Below are positions 1-2,505 of a stretch of DNA of 6,049 nucleotides, piece after piece. The stretch covers positions 1 through 6,049 of the forward strand of contig CAMNPA010000088.1 of the NCBI GenBank assembly GCA_946547205.1. Direction: 5' to 3'. The translations under genes and the position numbers were made by a program. Source of the stretch: an uncultured Selenomonadales bacterium (lineage in GTDB: Bacteria; Bacillota; Negativicutes; Selenomonadales; Selenomonadaceae). How positions within the stretch are numbered: the first letter of the stretch is position 1; every line of letters starts with the position of its first letter. A model generated the notes under the pieces. The model was not told the DNA's origin. It saw nothing but the letters and a program-made list of their open reading frames with translations, and made no database searches.

Positions 1-27
1 TTTTTCTTTGCTGCGCCCAAAGAAAAA
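1..27. repeat. A/T-rich inverted repeat, probably a dispersed intergenic repeat
   Basis: Bases 1-10 and 18-27 are perfectly complementary (10 bp) around a 7-base loop. The stem is T/A-rich and no T-run follows on the plus strand, so it is not a convincing plus-strand terminator. The sequence that follows (CAAAGAAAAAGTAGC, then AAAAAGAAAGG) resembles a motif I recall recurring between genes in many bacterial genomes. That recollection is not tested here. The element may extend past the left edge. Confidence 0.5.
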
Positions 28-57
28 GTAGCAAAAAGAAAGGGCGTCATCCGCCTA

Positions 58-107
58 GCGTCGCATCCGGCGACGCGGTCGGCGGCGGCGCGCGTCCATG
101 CGCGCCG
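58..107. repeat. Two GC-rich hairpins upstream of the first gene
   Basis: A 7-bp stem (58-64 with 70-76, GCGTCGC/GCGACGC, 5-base loop) is followed by an 8-bp stem (86-93 with 100-107, CGGCGCGC/GCGCGCCG, 6-base loop). Neither is followed by a T-run, so neither is a standard intrinsic terminator on the plus strand. They could be part of a dispersed repeat, or the end of an upstream unit lying outside the window. No convincing promoter is visible between here and the first gene. Confidence 0.45.
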
Positions 108-165
108 GGTCTCAACTTCATTCAACGTGACTTTATTCGACAGCGAGAAATAAGGAGCGATTCAT

Positions 166-528
166 TTGGCTGATAAAAAATTTTTCGGTGCCGCGCAGGA
201 ACTTCGCATAATGTTGACTGACGCGATAAATCTCGGCAAGCCGCCAATGGAAATCGTGTTGGATTTGGCAAAAGCAGTCGGCGAACTTTCCGGCGAAGAT
301 TCTTACTATCAGACGACGCGCGAACAAATTTTGGCGGTGTATGGTCTCGTGCTCAAAGACGAATTCATTTTGAACGACGAGCTTGCCGAATTGCGTGCGC
401 GACTGGAAAAAATTTCTGCGGCGTATGAAAATCCTGCCTTCAACGAGGAAGAACACATTCGCATCGGCTACGCGTTGGAACGTCACAAAAAAGAAATTGC
501 GCGCCTTGAACAGACTATCGGGAAGTGA
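166..528 (+). CDS. Uncharacterised 120-residue helical protein upstream of era
   Basis: I do not recognise the family. The start is TTG at 166, chosen because AAGGAG (152-157) sits 8 bases upstream; there is no better ATG. The product has no signal peptide or membrane segment and looks soluble and almost wholly helical. It opens with a short basic/aromatic stretch (ADKKFFG). A hydrophobic/acidic helical middle follows, and the C-terminal half is rich in Glu, Lys, Arg and Leu (about residues 75-120), compatible with a coiled coil. The gene ends 4 bp before era, and the era Shine-Dalgarno site overlaps its last codons, so the two are probably cotranscribed and translationally coupled. A remote tie to YlbF/YmcA-type small helical proteins crossed my mind, but I see no diagnostic motif. 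The ORF is convincing; the function is unknown. Confidence 0.8.
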   Translation: MADKKFFGAAQELRIMLTDAINLGKPPMEIVLDLAKAVGELSGEDSYYQTTREQILAVYGLVLKDEFILNDELAELRARLEKISAAYENPAFNEEEHIRIGYALERHKKEIARLEQTIGK

Positions 529-532
529 TTAA

Positions 533-1423
533 ATGGAATACAAATCGGGATTCGTCGCGGTCATCGGGCGACCGAACGTCGGCAAGTCAACGCTCATCAA
601 CAAAATCATCGGTCAGAAAATCGTCATCACGTCTGATAAGCCGCAAACTACACGCAGTCGAATTCAATGCATATTGACGCTCGACGACGCGCAGATAATT
701 TTTCTCGACACGCCCGGCATTCACAAGCCAAAGTTCAAACTCGGCGAATACATGTTAAAGGCGGCGGAAGGCACGCTCCGCGAAGTCGATGCGATTTTTT
801 TTGTGATTGACGCGACGGAAAAATTCGGCGGCGGCGAAAAATATATCCTCGAACGACTGAACACGACGACTAAGCCCGTGATTCTCGTCGTGAACAAAGT
901 CGATTTGCTTGAACGTGAAAAACTTTTGCCGATTATCGCGGAATACTCTGCGCGGCGAAATTTTGCGGCAGTCGTGCCGATAAGTGCGGTTGAAGGTACA
1001 AACGTCGACGCGCTCATTAACGAGACGAAAAATTTTCTGCCCGAAGGCGTTCAATATTATCCAAACGATATGATTACCGATCAGCCCGAACGTTTGATTA
1101 TCGCCGAGCTGATTCGCGAAAAAATTTTGCACGCCACGCAAGATGAAGTTCCGCACTCAATCGCCGTCGACGTGGACGAATTCACCGAACGCGATAACGG
1201 TATGATTTTTATTCGCGCGACGATTTATGTTGAACGCGACTCGCAGAAAGGAATTCTCATCGGAAAGAACGGCTCCATGTTAAAAAATATCGGTGCGGCG
1301 TCTCGACCGGAAATTGAAATGCTTTTGGGCGCGAAAATTTTTTTGGACTTGTGGGTCAAAGTCAAACGCGATTGGCGCAATTCCGTCGGCGCACTGAAAA
1401 ATTTCGGCTTGAAAGATTTTTGA
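533..1423 (+). CDS. era: GTPase Era, 16S rRNA-binding ribosome assembly factor
   Basis: Era binds the 3' end of 16S rRNA and acts as a GTP-controlled checkpoint in 30S subunit maturation. At 296 residues it is full length for the family. Visible GTPase motifs are G1 GRPNVGKS (12-19), G2 around PQTTRSR (37-43), G3 DTPGIHKP (59-66), G4 NKVD (121-124) and G5 SAVEG (151-155). The family-typical stretch YYPNDMITDQPE (175-186) links to a C-terminal KH domain (about 200-296), whose RNA-binding loop is IGKNG (243-247). The ATG at 533 has GGGAAG (520-525) 7 bases upstream, inside the end of the preceding gene. No intrinsic terminator belonging to era is evident. Instead its last codons form the -35 box of a downstream small-RNA promoter (1409-1437). 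The usual era neighbours such as recO are not next to it on this side. Confidence 0.98.
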   Translation: MEYKSGFVAVIGRPNVGKSTLINKIIGQKIVITSDKPQTTRSRIQCILTLDDAQIIFLDTPGIHKPKFKLGEYMLKAAEGTLREVDAIFFVIDATEKFGGGEKYILERLNTTTKPVILVVNKVDLLEREKLLPIIAEYSARRNFAAVVPISAVEGTNVDALINETKNFLPEGVQYYPNDMITDQPERLIIAELIREKILHATQDEVPHSIAVDVDEFTERDNGMIFIRATIYVERDSQKGILIGKNGSMLKNIGAASRPEIEMLLGAKIFLDLWVKVKRDWRNSVGALKNFGLKDF

Positions 1424-1437
1424 ACGACTGATATAAT
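1409..1437 (+). promoter_or_regulatory. Promoter P1, overlapping the end of era
   Basis: TTGAAA (1409-1414), a 17-bp spacer and a perfect TATAAT (1432-1437) give a near-consensus sigma-70/sigma-A promoter. The -35 box and half of the spacer lie within the last codons and stop of era. The predicted start is A1444. The same arrangement, including ACG after TATAAT and A at +7, recurs at P2, P3 and P4. Confidence 0.85.
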
Positions 1438-1443
1438 ACGCGC

Positions 1444-1525
1444 AGATATATGAGTCAAAATCTTAACCGTATCATGACGAAAAAAAATCCCCCAAGCAGG
1501 TTCTGCAAAAACCTTTTGGGGGATT
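1444..1525 (+). ncRNA. Small RNA 1 (antitoxin-like, module 1)
   Basis: A predicted transcript of about 82 nt runs from P1 to the end of the hairpin at 1486-1525. It has no credible reading frame. The segment at 1459-1475 (AATCTTAACCGTATCAT) resembles the complement of the peptide mRNA start region (plus strand 1992-2009), with one gap and a few mismatches, so it looks like a diverged antisense recognition segment. No peptide gene faces it any longer. No T-run follows the hairpin on this strand, so the 3' end could lie further on, after the small stem at 1526-1540. Confidence 0.6.
1480..1525 (-). terminator. Intrinsic terminator A (minus strand)
   Basis: A 10-bp outer stem (1486-1495 with 1516-1525, AATCCCCCAA/TTGGGGGATT) and a 5-bp inner stem (1498-1502 with 1510-1514) enclose a 7-base loop. 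On the minus strand the G-rich arm is followed directly by eight Ts (A-run at 1480-1487), a classic rho-independent terminator. On the plus strand the same hairpin ends small RNA 1 but lacks a T-run. No minus-strand gene remains directly upstream. Confidence 0.85.
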
Positions 1526-1566
1526 CGTCATCTGGCGACGCAGTGAAATTGTTTCCTAAATTCGGC

Positions 1567-1595
1567 TTGAAAAAATTTTCGGCGTGATTTATAAT
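1567..1595 (+). promoter_or_regulatory. Promoter P2
   Basis: TTGAAA (1567-1572), a 17-bp spacer and a perfect TATAAT (1590-1595). Predicted start A1602. It lies within the first 172-bp unit. The 12 bases TTCGGCTTGAAA covering its -35 box are identical to the end of era at P1. Confidence 0.87.
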
Positions 1596-1601
1596 ACGTG
1601 C

Positions 1602-1697
1602 AGATAAAGATGCTGTAGAAGAATCAAGCAATTCCATCGGTTTCACAAACGCAAAAAAATCCCCCAAGCAGGTTCTGCAAAAACCTTTTGGGGGATT
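1602..1697 (+). ncRNA. Small RNA 2 (antisense to peptide mRNA, module 2)
   Basis: The predicted transcript is about 96 nt, from P2 to the hairpin at 1658-1697. Two segments match the plus strand over the peptide gene start: TAGAAGAATC (1616-1625), identical to 1986-1995, and CCATCGGTTTCAC (1634-1646), matching 1997-2009 at 11 of 13. One of the two differences there still allows a G-U pair. The RNA can therefore pair with the end of the Shine-Dalgarno site, the GTG start and codons 2-5 of the peptide mRNA. No peptide gene faces it locally, so it would act in trans. Confidence 0.72.
1653..1697 (-). terminator. Intrinsic terminator B (minus strand)
   Basis: An exact copy of terminator A, shifted 172 bp. 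The stem is 1658-1667 with 1688-1697, and the A-run at 1653-1659 gives a T-run on the minus strand. The peptide gene that would once have used it is missing: only about 40 bp separate it from P3. Confidence 0.85.
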
Positions 1698-1738
1698 CGT
1701 CATCTGGCGACGCAGTGAAATTGTTTCCTAAATTCGGC

Positions 1739-1767
1739 TTGAAAAAATTTTCGGCGTGATTTATAAT
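1739..1767 (+). promoter_or_regulatory. Promoter P3
   Basis: TTGAAA (1739-1744), a 17-bp spacer and TATAAT (1762-1767), identical to P2 through the 172-bp duplication. Predicted start A1774. Confidence 0.87.
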
Positions 1768-1773
1768 ACGTGC

Positions 1774-1869
1774 AGATAAAGATGCTGTAGAAGAATCAAG
1801 CAATTCCATCGGTTTCACAAACGCAAAAAAATCCCCCAAACAGGTTCTGGTCGAAACCTTTTGGGGGAT
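1774..1869 (+). ncRNA. Small RNA 3 (putative antitoxin RNA for the 31-residue peptide)
   Basis: About 96 nt, identical to small RNA 2 up to position 1824, then ending in its own variant hairpin (1830-1869). It carries the same complementary segments, TAGAAGAATC (1788-1797) and CCATCGGTTTCAC (1806-1818). It is convergent with the peptide gene at 1905-2000 and shares the terminator hairpin with it, so the two transcripts also overlap perfectly at their 3' ends. The hairpin loop CTGGTCG contains a YUNR-type U-turn (CUGG), a feature known from loops that start antisense pairing. This is the intact RNA half of the one complete module. Confidence 0.75.
1825..1869 (-). terminator. Intrinsic terminator C, shared by the peptide gene and small RNA 3
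   Basis: The main stem CCCCCAAA/TTTGGGGG (1833-1840 with 1860-1867) and an inner AGGTT/AACCT stem (1842-1846 with 1855-1859) enclose a 7-base loop. The A-run at 1825-1831 provides the T-run on the minus strand, ending the peptide mRNA 36 bp after its stop codon. On the plus strand it ends small RNA 3, though without a T-run. A small stem (GCGTC 1870-1874 with GACGC 1882-1886) lies beside it. Confidence 0.85.
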
Positions 1870-1904
1870 GCGTCATTTATAGACGCAGTGTAAGTGTGTT
1901 CGAA

Positions 1905-2000
1905 TCAACGCCGCTTAAACAGGTAGTCGAGCACTTTGCCGATTCCGTGATGTATTATGGAGTTGCCCACTGTCTGTAGCAGCCATAGAAGAATCTCCAC
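1905..2000 (-). CDS. 31-residue hydrophobic peptide, putative Fst-like type I toxin
   Basis: The gene is too short for routine gene calling but strongly supported. AAAGGAGG (minus strand, 2009-2016) lies 8 bases before a GTG start at 2000, behind a near-consensus promoter and ahead of an intrinsic terminator. The peptide opens VEILLWLLQTVGNS, continues IIHHGIGKVLDY and ends LFKRR. It thus has a hydrophobic N-terminal and central segment, probably membrane-associated, and a short basic tail. Fst-family toxins are similar in size (about 30-35 residues) and in layout, with a hydrophobic core and a charged tail. The sequence itself lacks the conserved Pro and Val-Gly pattern I remember for Fst, so kinship rests mainly on locus architecture. 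A paralogue at 2282-2380 aligns residue for residue without gaps and shares VLDY-x-FKR near the C-terminus, showing selection on the peptide. Translation is probably blocked by small RNAs 2 and 3. An in-frame GTG at 2009 overlaps the ribosome-binding site and is a poor alternative. Toxicity is inferred. Confidence 0.75.
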   Translation of the reverse strand: MEILLWLLQTVGNSIIHHGIGKVLDYLFKRR

Positions 2001-2008
2001 CGGTATCA

Positions 2009-2016
2009 CCTCCTTT
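2009..2016 (-). promoter_or_regulatory. Ribosome-binding site of the 31-residue peptide
   Basis: AAAGGAGG on the minus strand, 8 bases before the GTG start. Its last G is reached by the region complementary to small RNAs 2 and 3 (1997-2009), so RNA pairing would cover the edge of this site and the start codon. Confidence 0.85.
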
Positions 2017-2017
2017 C

Positions 2018-2052
2018 CGTTAGCCGGATCGGAGATCGCGGCGATGATAACG
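2018..2052 (-). other. 5' stem-loop of the peptide mRNA
   Basis: The predicted 5' end of the mRNA is near 2048. Complementary blocks are CGTTA/TAACG (2018-2022 with 2048-2052), GCCG/CGGC (2023-2026 with 2039-2042) and GATC/GATC (2027-2030 with 2034-2037), nested with small bulges. The structure ends just before the ribosome-binding site. In Fst-type toxin mRNAs, 5' structures stabilise the message and limit translation; a similar role here is inferred. The outermost pairs exist only if transcription starts slightly upstream of 2048. Confidence 0.45.
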
Positions 2053-2054
2053 AC

Positions 2055-2083
2055 ATTTTACGCCGCAAGAAAAAATTCGTCAA
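2055..2083 (-). promoter_or_regulatory. Promoter of the 31-residue peptide gene
   Basis: On the minus strand TTGACG (2078-2083), a 17-bp spacer and TAAAAT (2055-2060) form a strong promoter, with a predicted start near 2048 and a 5' leader of about 48 nt. Its -35 box is only 3 bp from the -35 box of the divergent promoter P4 (2087-2092), so the two are back to back. Confidence 0.82.
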
Positions 2084-2086
2084 CGC

Positions 2087-2115
2087 TTGAAAGATTTTTG
2101 AGCGGCTGATATAAT
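2087..2115 (+). promoter_or_regulatory. Promoter P4
   Basis: TTGAAA (2087-2092), a 17-bp spacer and TATAAT (2110-2115). Predicted start A2122. Bases 2086-2118 match 1408-1440 at 31 of 33 positions, so this promoter carries a copy of the last codons and stop of era plus the flank. Confidence 0.87.
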
Positions 2116-2121
2116 ACGTTC

Positions 2122-2208
2122 AGAGAAACCAGATAGTAAAATTCAATCTTACCAAAACGAGCGTGCCGCCTCCTGTCGTCTTGCCAACGATTGGAGGTTT
2201 CGCGTTTT
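2122..2208 (+). ncRNA. Small RNA 4 (antitoxin-like, module 4)
   Basis: The predicted transcript is about 87 nt, from P4 to its own hairpin and T-rich tail (2169-2208). The body differs from RNAs 1-3. AATCTTACC (2145-2153) resembles AATCTTAACC in RNA 1, and AAAATTC (2138-2144) occurs at the decayed peptide start (2369-2375), but neither match is long enough to prove a target. It is convergent with the peptide remnant at 2282-2380, so it was probably the partner of that gene before its start region was lost. No reading frame is supported. Confidence 0.6.
2169..2208 (+). terminator. Intrinsic terminator of small RNA 4
   Basis: CCTCC (2169-2173) pairs with GGAGG (2193-2197), and TCGT (2176-2179) pairs with ACGA (2187-2190), around a 7-base loop with one mismatch and one G-U pair between the stems. 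TTTCGCGTTTT follows at 2198-2208. The interrupted T-run makes it moderate rather than strong. Confidence 0.6.
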
Positions 2209-2215
2209 ATGCAAG

Positions 2216-2247
2216 AAAAAACCCGCCGATTTGCCTGTCGACGGGTT
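2216..2247 (-). terminator. Intrinsic terminator D, downstream of the peptide remnant
   Basis: AACCCG/CGGGTT (2220-2225 with 2242-2247) and CGA/TCG (2227-2229 with 2238-2240) flank one mismatch and enclose an 8-base loop. On the minus strand six Ts follow (2216-2221). It lies 34 bp after the stop of the 2282-2380 reading frame, the same layout as terminator C and the intact peptide gene. Confidence 0.8.
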
Positions 2248-2281
2248 GCATCATTGAGGGATGCTTTGCAAAGTGCTCGAA

Positions 2282-2380
2282 TCAGTGCCGCTTGAAGAAG
2301 TAGTCGAGCACCCTGTAGACGCCGTAAGCAATGACAGAGTCTACTACGGTTGTCGCTATGTACAAGAAAAAATTCGTCAA
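2282..2380 (-). pseudogene. Decayed paralogue of the hydrophobic peptide (module 4)
   Basis: The open frame reads 32 residues from a TTG at 2380: LTNFFLYIATTVVDS, then VIAYGVYRVLDY, then FFKRH. It aligns without gaps to the intact peptide (Thr, Val, Ser, Gly, VLDY and FKR shared; Ile/Val and Lys/Arg swaps elsewhere), and the bases after the stop are also alike (TGATTCGA-x-CAC). The 18 bases at the 5' end (TTGACG to TTCTTG) equal the -35 box and spacer of the intact copy's promoter. Here they run straight into codons, with no -10 box, Shine-Dalgarno site or proper start. The simplest reading is a deletion of roughly 80 bp or a little less that fused promoter to coding sequence and by chance kept the frame. 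It is probably not expressed; translation from the TTG without a ribosome-binding site cannot be fully excluded. Confidence 0.7.
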
Positions 2381-2413
2381 CGCTTGAACGTCGGCAAGAG
2401 CAATGAAATTTTT

Positions 2414-2447
2414 ATCCCGTCGCATTTCTGCAGGGATTTATTTTTTT
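2414..2447 (+). terminator. Possible terminator at the right end of the array
   Basis: ATCCC (2414-2418) pairs with GGGAT (2433-2437), and inside it GCA (2422-2424) pairs with TGC (2429-2431). TTTATTTTTTT follows at 2437-2447. It would stop plus-strand readthrough from the array before the next operon. The stem is short, so confidence is moderate. A decayed promoter remnant (CAACGCTTGAA at 2379-2389, as at 2082-2092) precedes it without a usable -10 box. Confidence 0.5.
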
Positions 2448-2505
2448 GCGTGGAATAGGTTTGCAATTTAATTTGGTTGACAAGAGCTTGAGGAGATGAA
2501 TCGAT

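Larger units (their letters stand above)
1481..1824. repeat. Perfect tandem duplication, 2 x 172 bp
   Basis: Positions 1481-1652 and 1653-1824 are identical as far as I can see by eye. A third partial copy, the terminator only, starts at 1825 with several changes. Each unit contains terminator, remnant linker, promoter and small-RNA body, so each copy makes a complete RNA gene once joined to the next hairpin. Identity over 172 noncoding bases implies a recent duplication or active homogenisation. The period is not a multiple of three, which argues against a coding role. Confidence 0.95.

Noticed and set aside
133..486. A 117-codon minus-strand frame opposite the first gene
   Set aside because: It is the antisense shadow of the gene at 166-528, which has a good ribosome-binding site and is coupled to era.
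1455..1839. Minus-strand open frames of 82 and 71 codons across the tandem repeats
   Set aside because: They run through terminator hairpins and promoters, have no ribosome-binding site, and share sequence only because the 172-bp unit is duplicated. The unit length shifts the frame between copies.
1481..1869. CRISPR-like or IS-like repeat
   Set aside because: The repeats are 172 bp with no spacers, transposase, terminal inverted repeats or target duplications. Promoter-plus-terminator content explains them.
2384..2412. A fifth plus-strand promoter (TTGAAC with AATTTT 17 bp on)
   Set aside because: It shares the upstream junction bases with P4, but the -10 region has decayed and a terminator-like hairpin begins at once. 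It is treated as a remnant.
2261..2458. A 65-codon plus-strand frame
   Set aside because: It is antisense to the peptide remnant and crosses the decayed promoter and the candidate terminator. No Shine-Dalgarno site or protein-like pattern was seen.
2477..2505. TTGACA just before the GGDEF-EAL gene as a -35 box
   Set aside because: A -10 box at the correct distance would fall at 2500-2505, between the ribosome-binding site and the start codon, and the bases there are not -10-like. A TTTAAT at 2467-2472 has only a weak -35 partner, so no promoter is called.
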